DNA of 64,000 bases. Source: Gallibacter intestinalis. GTDB taxonomy: Bacteria; Bacillota; Clostridia; Peptostreptococcales; Anaerovoracaceae. Of the stretch, positions 47,315 through 55,793 are shown piece by piece. How positions within the stretch are numbered: position 1 is the first letter of the stretch; each line of letters begins with the position of its first letter. The DNA lies in NCBI RefSeq assembly GCF_014982745.1, contig NZ_JADCKA010000005.1, positions 1 through 64,000 on the forward strand, read 5' to 3'. The translations under genes and the position numbers were made by a program. The notes beneath the pieces were generated by a model. That model was not told the origin of the DNA. It saw only the letters and a program-made list of their open reading frames with translations, and did no database searches.

Positions 47315-47348
47315 ACGAGTTGACAATACACAAAACGAGTTATATCAT
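47315..47348 (+). promoter_or_regulatory. Promoter and direct-repeat operator of the TIR operon
   Basis: TTGACA (47320-47325), a 17-base spacer and TATCAT (47343-47348) form a strong promoter. ACGAGTT is repeated at 47315-47321 and 47335-47341, 20 bp apart (two turns), covering the edge of the -35 and the spacer. A repressor on both sites would block RNA polymerase. Confidence 0.75.
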
Positions 47349-47387
47349 TTAAAATGATAAATAGTCATGAAATAAGGAGATAATATT

Positions 47388-48197
47388 ATGGTTACTATTG
47401 ATTCGAAGTGTGAAATTATTGAAAAGATAAGTGCTTATGCCAGCAAAGATAGTGAATGGAATAACAGATGGGAAAAATCACCCATTCCTATTCAAATAAA
47501 TAAAAGAAAAAATGGTATTGTTTTTGGTATTCAAGATCATATAAGAGCGATGGTATATTCTATGTTTTCATCAAATAGATGTTGGAGTGGTTTGGAAAAA
47601 GAAATTGATGAGGAAACGGGTAAAATTAGAGCTTTGGATAAGATATTTTACGACTATGATGTTGATTTCATAAAAGAATACAATAATGATGAAGTAAAAA
47701 ATGCTATTTGTGACAAGCATTTTGGCAATAGAAGAATAAAGGAACAAGTGGAGGCTTTAAAAAGCAATATTGAATGGTTAGTAGTAATTGATAATAAGGT
47801 AGGCATTGATAAATATTACAAAGAATTAATTGCAAATGAGATTAATTATATTGATGGAATGATAACTCTAATAGATTATCTTGCGCCTAAATTTAAGGAA
47901 ATGGGAGTAGCTTTGACAGCGGAATATCTTCGTAATGCAGGCTATGATATTGCAAAGCCGGATATACATTTAAAGAGGATTATGGGAAGTGAAAGGTTAG
48001 GATGGTCATTAAGAAAAGAGGCTCAAGATTACGAAGCAATTTATATAGTTAATGATATTTCTGCTAATATGAATTGTTCAAATGCATGGATTGATTATGT
48101 ACTTTGGTCGTATTGTGCGAAAGGCCATCTAAATATTTGTAAGAAGAATCCGAATTGTGGCAAATGCGTTATAAAAGCAGGATGTAACAAAATATAG
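47388..48197 (+). CDS. HhH-GPD-like DNA glycosylase homologue with Fe-S cysteines
   Basis: 269 aa. The C-terminal half resembles base-excision glycosylases: LTAEYLRNAGYDIAKPDIHLKRI places an Asp (D192) where endonuclease III has its catalytic Asp, and the last 20 residues carry C251-x5-C257-x2-C260-x5-C266, close to the 4Fe-4S loop of Nth/MutY (C-x6-C-x2-C-x5-C). The canonical LPGVGxKTA hairpin with catalytic Lys is not recognisable, so it may be monofunctional or only DNA-binding. The N-terminal 120 residues are unassigned. First gene of the operon. Identification is by motif only. Confidence 0.65.
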   Translation: MVTIDSKCEIIEKISAYASKDSEWNNRWEKSPIPIQINKRKNGIVFGIQDHIRAMVYSMFSSNRCWSGLEKEIDEETGKIRALDKIFYDYDVDFIKEYNNDEVKNAICDKHFGNRRIKEQVEALKSNIEWLVVIDNKVGIDKYYKELIANEINYIDGMITLIDYLAPKFKEMGVALTAEYLRNAGYDIAKPDIHLKRIMGSERLGWSLRKEAQDYEAIYIVNDISANMNCSNAWIDYVLWSYCAKGHLNICKKNPNCGKCVIKAGCNKI

Positions 48198-48234
48198 AAT
48201 TTATGTAACTATGTAATGTTGTGGAGGATGAATA

Positions 48235-49362
48235 ATGGCTTTAGCTAAGATTATAAAATATGAAGGTGATAATGAAACTTTTGTATGGAAGTCACCGATT
48301 GAAGATTTTAATACTATGTCGCAGCTTATTGTACATCAGTCTCAAGAAGCAGTATTTTTTAAGAATGGACAGGCGCTTGACCTTTTTGAAGCAGGTAGAT
48401 ACACACTAGATACACAAAATATTCCTTTGATTCGAAGATTTCTAAATTTACCTACAGGGATGAAAACACCTTTTCATTGCGAAGTGTATTTCATAAATAA
48501 AGCGCAACAGATGGCAATAAAATGGGGAACAGATAGTCAGGTGCAATATATGGAACCCACTTACAAGTTTCCACTCCAAATAGGAGCTTCAGGTGAAATG
48601 TCACTTTCTGTAAGAGATTCGCGAAGATTATTGGTAAAGTTAATAGGCACTGAAACAGGGTTAACACAAAATGGTCTTGTTGCACAATTTAGATCATTTC
48701 TTATGTCGAAAATTAAACCATATATCGCTCATACAATGCAAAATGCAACTTATAGCATATTTGAAGTTGATGCACATATGGATGAGTTTTCTGAATCGCT
48801 TAAAGTAGCTTTAACACCTGATTTTTTAGAATATGGAATATCCTTAGATCAGTTTTTTGTAACGACAATTGCTAAACCTGATGGCGAAACGGCATATGAG
48901 AAGTTTAAAGATATATATATAAGGCAGTATTCGGATATTGCTGCAGCACAGATACAGCAGAAAGTAGATATTATTGAACAGGAAACTGAAGCAAGAAAAC
49001 TAGTAATTGAGTCAGAAGCTATAGCTAAAAAAAGAACTCAAGAAGGTTATACATATCAGCAGGAAAGAGGATTTGATGTAGCAGAAAAAGTTGCAGAGAA
49101 TGAAGCTGTTGGAGAATTTACAAATATGGGAGTTGGTTTAGGAACTATGGCAGGAGTTGGAGGTGCTGTCGGAGGTATGGTTGGCGGCATGATGAATGAT
49201 GCTGTAGGTCAATCAATATCACCTAATTATAATAATGTTCAAGATAATAGTTTGGAAGCGTTTAAGATAAAACTAGAGAAACTGAAAATAATGAAAGACA
49301 GTGGACTTATTTCTGATGAAGAGTTTAATGTAGAAAAACAGAAATTGCTTAGTAGTCTTTAA
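48235..49362 (+). CDS. SPFH/band-7 domain protein with C-terminal SHOCT (YdjI-like)
   Basis: 375 aa. Residues about 15-230 match the SPFH domain of virion-core/YdjI-like proteins (IVHQSQEAVFFKNGQALDLFEAGRYTLDTQNIPL is diagnostic). A helical Glu/Gln/Arg-rich stretch (about 235-285), a Gly-rich segment (about 298-325) and a SHOCT domain (LEKLKIMKDSGLISDEEFNVEKQKLLSSL) follow. Such proteins oligomerise as scaffolds at membranes. Here it would organise the membrane proteins that follow. Gap to previous gene 37 bases. Confidence 0.85.
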   Translation: MALAKIIKYEGDNETFVWKSPIEDFNTMSQLIVHQSQEAVFFKNGQALDLFEAGRYTLDTQNIPLIRRFLNLPTGMKTPFHCEVYFINKAQQMAIKWGTDSQVQYMEPTYKFPLQIGASGEMSLSVRDSRRLLVKLIGTETGLTQNGLVAQFRSFLMSKIKPYIAHTMQNATYSIFEVDAHMDEFSESLKVALTPDFLEYGISLDQFFVTTIAKPDGETAYEKFKDIYIRQYSDIAAAQIQQKVDIIEQETEARKLVIESEAIAKKRTQEGYTYQQERGFDVAEKVAENEAVGEFTNMGVGLGTMAGVGGAVGGMVGGMMNDAVGQSISPNYNNVQDNSLEAFKIKLEKLKIMKDSGLISDEEFNVEKQKLLSSL

Positions 49363-49376
49363 TGGGAGGAGAAACG

Positions 49377-50885
49377 ATGAATTTTAATAAAAGAAAAGGT
49401 ATAGCAGCAGCTACATCAGTAATAGTACTGGTCATGTTTAATATTGTTGCTTTTTTTACTCCTGTAAAACATACTATAACATTTTGGATTGGATATAGTT
49501 TTGTCACTTTAGCTGTCATTCTTTTCATGTCAGTTATGATTGCTTTGTTTTCTTCAGATAGCAGAGATAGGATGTTTCGCAACTTGCCTATAGTTAATAT
49601 AGCTTGGTTATATTTTGTATTACAGATTATAGCTGGAGTATTACAGATAGCTAGTATTATGTCATATATTGGTGCAATCATTACAGATACTATTTTGACG
49701 GGCGTATTTGTCATAGTAGTAATGGCATCAAAAGCTGCAATAGATAATATTGCTGAAAAAGAATCATATATTGCAGATAAAGTCATATTTATCAGTAATA
49801 TGAAACATGAAGTGTCTTTAATAAAAACCGATGATGTGGATTTGCAGAAGAAATTATATCAGCTTAAAGAAGATATTGAATTTAGTGATCCAATGAGTCA
49901 TTCAAAACTTCGTGACATAGAAATAAAGATTGAATATGTAATATCACATTTGAAAAATAACATTGCAGATAAGGAAAAAGCTATAGCTGATATTATCGAA
50001 ATAGATTCTCTTTTGAAGGAGAGAAATGCAAAATGTAGATTATTAAAAAATACAAAAGAACCTAAAATTAGTAAGGACAATTCTGGAGTTAAGTATCTTA
50101 CTATAACGGTGGGAACCGTAGGCCTACTTGCGACAATTGCAATAGTAATATGTTTCGTTGTAATTCCAAAAAATCTATATGCAGATGGTATGGCTTTATA
50201 TGAAAATGAAAAGTATGAAGAAGCTAAAAAGATATTCGTGGAATTGGATGGATTTGATAACAGTAAAACGATGATCGAACTCTGCAATGATGAAATAAAT
50301 GCAGAAAAATATCAGCTTGCACTCGAAAAAACTGAGGATAGAAATTATGTTGATGCGATTAATATATATAAGGAGTTAGGAGATTATAAGGATAGCAAAG
50401 AACAGATAGAAAAAATTCATAATAGATTAGCCAAAGAAGATGTTGTTTATTATGGAACTTATAAAGAGAACCCAATAGCTTGGAGAATTATTGAAACGGA
50501 TAACGATAGTATGTACTTGATTGCGGATGAAGCGATTAATGAGATGCCATATAATGAAGATTTAAAGAATGTTGATTGGACAGAAAGTTCGATATATGAA
50601 TGGTTAAATAATGAATTCATAAAAGCATTTTCTGATGAACAGCTTGAATCTATTATGCCAACTAAAATTGACGGAACTGACTGTAAAATATTTTTAATGG
50701 GATATAGAGAAGCCGAAGATTTAGAGGACCAATCTATACTTGATGCAGAAAAAGAATGGTGGCTTAGAACTAAAGTAGATGCTAATGCGATATATGTATC
50801 CGCCTCAGGGGAAATAGTGGACGAGGGGGATCAGGTTGTAAGAGCAAAAGGCATTAGACCATGCATTTGGATAGATTTGAAATAG
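49377..50885 (+). CDS. multi-TM protein with TPR-like repeat and DUF6273-like domain
   Basis: 502 aa. Four hydrophobic segments in the first 125 residues, an acidic coiled coil (about 130-225), a fifth membrane segment (about 233-260), then two TPR-like repeats (ADGMALYENEKYEEAKKIFVELDGFDNSKT and NYVDAINIYKELGDYKDSKEQ) and a C-terminal domain (about 355-502) with the DUF6273 pattern (AWRII..., SSIYEWLNNEFIKAFSDEQ, EWWLRTK, GIRPCIWIDL). DUF6273 relatives are extracytoplasmic. ATG 49377 has GGAGG upstream; ATG 49362 is in-frame but unsupported. Confidence 0.78.
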   Translation: MNFNKRKGIAAATSVIVLVMFNIVAFFTPVKHTITFWIGYSFVTLAVILFMSVMIALFSSDSRDRMFRNLPIVNIAWLYFVLQIIAGVLQIASIMSYIGAIITDTILTGVFVIVVMASKAAIDNIAEKESYIADKVIFISNMKHEVSLIKTDDVDLQKKLYQLKEDIEFSDPMSHSKLRDIEIKIEYVISHLKNNIADKEKAIADIIEIDSLLKERNAKCRLLKNTKEPKISKDNSGVKYLTITVGTVGLLATIAIVICFVVIPKNLYADGMALYENEKYEEAKKIFVELDGFDNSKTMIELCNDEINAEKYQLALEKTEDRNYVDAINIYKELGDYKDSKEQIEKIHNRLAKEDVVYYGTYKENPIAWRIIETDNDSMYLIADEAINEMPYNEDLKNVDWTESSIYEWLNNEFIKAFSDEQLESIMPTKIDGTDCKIFLMGYREAEDLEDQSILDAEKEWWLRTKVDANAIYVSASGEIVDEGDQVVRAKGIRPCIWIDLK

Positions 50886-50894
50886 GTGGAGTAT

Positions 50895-52946
50895 ATGATT
50901 TATAAATGTAAAATATGTGGTGGCAGTGTTACTTTAGATTCTGTAAGTCGAGTGGCTGTATGTGATTATTGTGGAACTAAGCAGGTGTTTCCGAGATTTA
51001 CAGATGAGAGTGAAAGACGTTTATTTGAAAGCGGGAATAACTATTTACAGCATGGTGAATATGATAAAGCGGAAAGCGTATTTAATCAGTTGTTATCAAT
51101 AGCTCCTAAAGACGCAGAGATATATTGGGATTTAGTGTTATGTAAATATGGAGTGACATTTGTCAGTGATTCAATGACTGGTAAATATGTGCCAACTTGT
51201 AATAGAACATATTATGAGTCAATATTTGATGATAACAATTACCAAAAAGCTATTGAATATGCAGACGAAGAAGAGAGAACTCTTTATCAAGAATATGCAA
51301 ATATAATACATGAGATACAAAAAGGAATTCTCGAAATTTCAAGAAAGGAAAAACCTTTTGATATATTTATCTCATATAAAGAAACTGATGTAAATGGAAA
51401 TAGAACTGAAGACAGCATTAAAGCTCAGAAGATCTATGAAAAGTTAACAGAGAATGGCTATAAAGTGTTTTTTTCAAGAATAACTCTTGAAAATAAAATT
51501 GGAACAGAATACGAACCATATATTTATGCAGCACTATCTTCGAGTAAAGTTATGTTGACTGTTAGCTCCAGCAAAGATAATTTAGAAGCACCATGGGTAA
51601 AAAATGAGTGGAATAGATTTCTGAATTTAAGACAACAGGATAACAGCAAGGTATTAATACCTTTGTATTTTGATATGTCAAGAGATGAATTACCAGATGA
51701 GTTTGCTATTCTTTCGGCTCAGGAAATTAGTGGAGAAGAAAATATAACTGAATTGGTTAGAGGAATAAAAAAACTCATTCCTCTTCCTGTAATGTTGGCA
51801 GAAAAGAGAAAAGCTCGTAATAAAAAGATAAAAATAGGAGTGTTCATTGCTTCTGTTGTTATTATCATAGGCACAATAGCTGCAATTCCACATATAAAGA
51901 ATTATATAAAAGAAAGCCAGGAATATGAAGTGGCGATACAACAACTTTATGATGGTGATTATGCAGAAGCTGCTTGGGGATTTGAAGCTTTAGATGGTTT
52001 TAAAGATTCAGAAGATAAAAAAATTGAAGCCGAAAAATCATGGCGGAATAGTTTGGCTACTGCCACTGTGATGAATACTGAGATGGGTGGTAATGAATAT
52101 TATATATCAACAAATGGTGAAGCAGAAATTTTGAACATAAATGCTGGAATTACGAATAATGATATGAACACGAATGAACATGGGGAAGTCGTATCAATAG
52201 CGTTATGTCCTAATAGGGGAGGAGATACTGATATTACGAAAAATCCATATGTATTATATGAAGATGGATATCTTATGAATTCGGCTGATAATAACAATTT
52301 AGAAAATGATTGGGAGGATGTAATACAAATATCAGATGGATTTTCAAATACTAATGTAGCTTTAAAATCAGATGGAACAATGCTTGTAGAACATCCATAT
52401 CATACAGATAAATGGATTGAACCAATAAAAGAATGGCATAATATTGAATCATTTGCCTATGATAACAGTGGGGTGATTTTAGGTTTACAGACAGATGGAA
52501 AAGTAAAAGGAGTATTTTCAGAAAATATGCGCTCGCAAGAAGCAGAATCGTTTCTGGACGGGATTAGCAATATAAAAAAAGTATATGTGACATGTGGTGG
52601 AGTTAATAATGACGAAATATATATATTAGCCATTAATGATGAGAATACTGGTTATGAATTTGCAAATGGCACAGTATCTAAATGGGATGATTTAGATATT
52701 ATTGACGCAGAGATGCAATATCTGCATGTAACAGAGGATATTAATCCAAGATTAGATATATATGTAGTTAATAAGAAGCATGAACTGACCAAATTAGGTG
52801 ATGATAAAGTTATTATGAACGATGTTGTATATGTTGATAAAAACTCTATCATTTCAAGGAATGGGAATGTATATAAGGGATATATATATTCAAATGGACC
52901 AGAGAAACTTGAGGTTAAATCAATTGTCAGAGATGAATGGCTATAG
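50895..52946 (+). CDS. TIR-domain membrane protein: zinc ribbon, TPR, TIR, TM, TPR, propeller-like
   Basis: 683 aa. Zinc ribbon (C5, C8, C23, C26); TPR-like helices (about 38-150); TIR domain (about 153-305) starting FDIFISYKETD with the BB-loop region FFSRITLENKIGTEYEPYI; WVKNE (W234, E238) fits the putative catalytic Glu of NAD-cleaving TIRs. A membrane segment (about 312-332), a TPR-like repeat (AAWGFEALDGFKDSEDK) and about 280 residues with RCC1-like LKSDGTM/LQTDGKV strands follow. Cytoplasmic TIR and external sensor is the simplest topology. ATG 50895 has GGTGG upstream, better than GTG 50886. Confidence 0.85.
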   Translation: MIYKCKICGGSVTLDSVSRVAVCDYCGTKQVFPRFTDESERRLFESGNNYLQHGEYDKAESVFNQLLSIAPKDAEIYWDLVLCKYGVTFVSDSMTGKYVPTCNRTYYESIFDDNNYQKAIEYADEEERTLYQEYANIIHEIQKGILEISRKEKPFDIFISYKETDVNGNRTEDSIKAQKIYEKLTENGYKVFFSRITLENKIGTEYEPYIYAALSSSKVMLTVSSSKDNLEAPWVKNEWNRFLNLRQQDNSKVLIPLYFDMSRDELPDEFAILSAQEISGEENITELVRGIKKLIPLPVMLAEKRKARNKKIKIGVFIASVVIIIGTIAAIPHIKNYIKESQEYEVAIQQLYDGDYAEAAWGFEALDGFKDSEDKKIEAEKSWRNSLATATVMNTEMGGNEYYISTNGEAEILNINAGITNNDMNTNEHGEVVSIALCPNRGGDTDITKNPYVLYEDGYLMNSADNNNLENDWEDVIQISDGFSNTNVALKSDGTMLVEHPYHTDKWIEPIKEWHNIESFAYDNSGVILGLQTDGKVKGVFSENMRSQEAESFLDGISNIKKVYVTCGGVNNDEIYILAINDENTGYEFANGTVSKWDDLDIIDAEMQYLHVTEDINPRLDIYVVNKKHELTKLGDDKVIMNDVVYVDKNSIISRNGNVYKGYIYSNGPEKLEVKSIVRDEWL

Positions 52947-52957
52947 AGGGAGTATTT

Positions 52958-54733
52958 ATGATATGTAAAAACTGTGGTGGAAAGCTTCATATTAAAGATG
53001 GTATATATGTTTGCGAAAATTGTGGAAGCCAATTTGCATTAACTGATATATTTGAAAATATTGAAGTATCTATTTGTTATGTAGAATATGATAACGCAGG
53101 AAGAAGAACAAAAGATTCTATTATAGCGCAAGATATATATCAAAGATTAGAAAGCAACGATATTAAAACATTTTATAATAGAATATCTACAGATGGAATG
53201 ACTGGGGACGAACTGGAAAAAGCAATACATTCTGCTATGGCAATAGCAAGAGTTATTGTAATTGTTGGGACTTCAAAAAATAATTTTGAAATTCTTTTGG
53301 AAAAGAATAAAGAATTATTAGAAGGTAAAACAATAGTTCCTGTGTTTTCAGACATGGATGTATCAGATATACCAAATGAAATTTCATCAATACAAGCACT
53401 GGATTATAATAGAATTGCTGCTTCAGCAGACTTGGTGAATGGAATTCTGAATGCTTTGGGACGAGATAAAGAAACAGATTTTATGACAATCTCCCAGAAA
53501 GTTGATTCAGAAAAAAGAAAGAAAAGGAGGAAGATTTCAATAGTTATATCTATCATTTGTATAATTATATGCATAGTGGGTATCGTTATTGGATATTCTT
53601 TGAGTGATAAAGCTAGATATAATAAAGCGATGGAGCATATAGAAAATAGTAAATATGCTGATGCAATAGATATTTTATATAATATTCAAGAATATAAAGA
53701 CAGTAAAAATCAATTAGAATTTCTTTATCAACAGTATGCAGGATATTATAAAGATGAAAAAACTAATATTTCGATGCATATACAATTTTTAGATATTCAA
53801 AGCGCTACGGTAGATGTTTCAGAAGTTATTGATGAAAAATTTGTGAGATTAAGTGAAAGTTCTAAAGTAAATGTAAATAACATTAATGCTGATTTCGTAG
53901 ATAGTGAAAGTAATAGTGGAACGCTGTCAATAGAACTTAAAAATGATGGTATTGAACTATCATTAGCAACAGAAGTCAAAGAGTCAGAAATATCTTTTGA
54001 GAACGCTAAAGTGAAATTTAAATTAGACAAAAAATCAGATGAACCTCTTAGACAGAATTTGGATAAAGAAAATTTAATCAATTATCTAAGAAAACCAAGT
54101 ACTTTGAGTGATATTTCACAAGCGGGATACGAATTGGAATTACAGAAAGCTGAATTTGGCGATCCTATAACTTATCGCATAAAAGATACAGATATTTATC
54201 TATGGGTTTCGTATGAAGATATTGAAACGCTAAAAAAGAATGAAGCATCATCTGAACCGCCTAAGCTTCAATATAAAGAAGATCCTCTTATATTAGGAAT
54301 TGAAGCTCCTGCAAATATAGTTGCGCCGGATTTAATAGGCAAAAGTGGTAAATCATTTGTCGAAGATGATATATTATTTGTTCCATCAAAACTAAAAGCA
54401 ATAAGTTGGGACTTTTACGGATTAACTGATTTAAACGATAGTGTGATATCATCCAATGATTCAATTTCTTTTACAAGCAGAGAAATGTTGAAGGATGAAG
54501 AATTTGATGCTCGTGTGGACTATTTTTGCAATGGCGGAATGGAAAAGTGGATGGAAGAGAATAATAATGCATCTGAAATTTATATGGAAGAAGAGAATAA
54601 TACATCTGAAGAAGATGATTATTTTGGAGAACCAAATGTCTTCTGCCCGGAATGTGGCTATAGTTGGTTTACTACGGGTGTAGGCATTGAAGGGTTTACA
54701 TGCCCAGAATGCGGTGCGAAATGGTTACCGTGA
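52958..54733 (+). CDS. Second TIR-like membrane protein, lacking the catalytic Glu
   Basis: 591 aa. Zinc ribbon (C3, C6, C19, C22), a shorter TIR-like domain (about 33-165: VSICYVEYDNAGRRTKDS, then RISTDGMTGDELEKAIHSA), a membrane segment (about 199-222), a TPR-like repeat (YADAIDILYNIQEYKDSKNQ), an unassigned beta-rich region and a C-terminal zinc ribbon (CPECGYSWF / CPECGAKW). By alignment with the neighbouring TIR, W234 becomes L114 and E238 becomes K118, so NADase activity is unlikely. It probably partners or restrains the active protein. ATG 52958 has GAGGGAG upstream. Confidence 0.8.
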   Translation: MICKNCGGKLHIKDGIYVCENCGSQFALTDIFENIEVSICYVEYDNAGRRTKDSIIAQDIYQRLESNDIKTFYNRISTDGMTGDELEKAIHSAMAIARVIVIVGTSKNNFEILLEKNKELLEGKTIVPVFSDMDVSDIPNEISSIQALDYNRIAASADLVNGILNALGRDKETDFMTISQKVDSEKRKKRRKISIVISIICIIICIVGIVIGYSLSDKARYNKAMEHIENSKYADAIDILYNIQEYKDSKNQLEFLYQQYAGYYKDEKTNISMHIQFLDIQSATVDVSEVIDEKFVRLSESSKVNVNNINADFVDSESNSGTLSIELKNDGIELSLATEVKESEISFENAKVKFKLDKKSDEPLRQNLDKENLINYLRKPSTLSDISQAGYELELQKAEFGDPITYRIKDTDIYLWVSYEDIETLKKNEASSEPPKLQYKEDPLILGIEAPANIVAPDLIGKSGKSFVEDDILFVPSKLKAISWDFYGLTDLNDSVISSNDSISFTSREMLKDEEFDARVDYFCNGGMEKWMEENNNASEIYMEEENNTSEEDDYFGEPNVFCPECGYSWFTTGVGIEGFTCPECGAKWLP

Positions 54734-54753
54734 TTATAGAATTTGTTATAGAA

Positions 54754-54779
54754 ACAGGCAGTCGCATATGACTGCCTGT
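54754..54779 (+). terminator. Hairpin terminator of the TIR operon
   Basis: ACAGGCAGTC (54754-54763) and GACTGCCTGT (54770-54779) pair perfectly around GCATAT. The U-tract (TGTAGTATATATGG) is weak on the plus strand. Confidence 0.65.
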
Positions 54780-54818
54780 TGTAGTATATATGGTTTTAAT
54801 TTAGACAGACGATTACAA

Positions 54819-55670
54819 TCAGTCATGAATCTTAAGCTCATGAAGCATCTTCATAAATTCGGTGCTAGTATGGTCCACAATCTGGCTTTTGCCAACATCA
54901 AGAGCATCAATTTTGCTCATATCATCATCAGTAAGGGAAAAGTCCCATATATCGAGATTCTGTTCCATGCGATCTCTGTGAACAGACTTAGGTATAACAA
55001 TAACGCCTCTCTGTACATTCCATCTCAATGCAACCTGAGCAGGAGTCTTACTGTATTTATTCCCTATTTCAGTTAGTACGGGATGGGTAAATATACCGAA
55101 GTTGCCTTCTGCAAAAGGTCCCCAGGCTTCCGGAGTTATACCGTAGTTTTTCATAAGCTCAAGGGCATTCTTTTGAGAGAAGAACGGATGCAGCTCTATC
55201 TGATTTACTGCAGGTATTACATCCACAGTTTCGCATAAATCAAGGAGCCTGTGAGGATAGAAATTGCATACACCTATGGCTTTTAAAGTTCCTTCCTTAT
55301 ACATTTCTTCCATGGCACGGTATGCACCCACATAATCTCCTAAAGGCTGATGGATAAGATAGAGATCGATGTAATCTGTTCCAAGTTTTTTAAGAGAGGC
55401 TTTTACAGCTTGTTTTGCACCTTCGTAGGAAGCGTCCTGTACCCACAGCTTTGTAGTTATAAACAGTTCTTCCCTTGGTACACCTGATTTTGCTATGGCG
55501 GCTCCTACAGCTTCTTCATTCATATATGCAGCTGCTGTATCAATCAACCTGTATCCACATTCTATGGCATCAATCACTGCTTGCTTACACTGGGAAGGGT
55601 CAGGCACCTGAAAAACACCGAAACCTTCCATAGGCATTTTTATTCCGTTGTTAAGGGTTACATATTCCAT
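54819..55670 (-). CDS. aldo/keto reductase
   Basis: 283 aa TIM-barrel NADPH-dependent oxidoreductase. Catalytic residues appear in order: Asp in RLIDTAAAY, Tyr in AYMNEEAVG, Lys in ITTKLW and His in LYLIHQPLG. The NADP site VIPKSVHRDRMEQN is near the end. It is divergent from a LysR gene that probably controls it (124-base gap). Physiological carbonyl substrate unknown. GC content is back to chromosomal level. Confidence 0.93.
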   Translation of the reverse strand: MEYVTLNNGIKMPMEGFGVFQVPDPSQCKQAVIDAIECGYRLIDTAAAYMNEEAVGAAIAKSGVPREELFITTKLWVQDASYEGAKQAVKASLKKLGTDYIDLYLIHQPLGDYVGAYRAMEEMYKEGTLKAIGVCNFYPHRLLDLCETVDVIPAVNQIELHPFFSQKNALELMKNYGITPEAWGPFAEGNFGIFTHPVLTEIGNKYSKTPAQVALRWNVQRGVIVIPKSVHRDRMEQNLDIWDFSLTDDDMSKIDALDVGKSQIVDHTSTEFMKMLHELKIHD

Positions 55671-55793
55671 TTGTCTACCTCCTTTGAGATTGTAATTTGA
55701 TTTCTTAAATAAATTTTACTTTTGAATTTCGCTGATGTACAATACGAATAACGGAAGCTGATATAACTATCACTTATAGTATAGGAGAAAATC

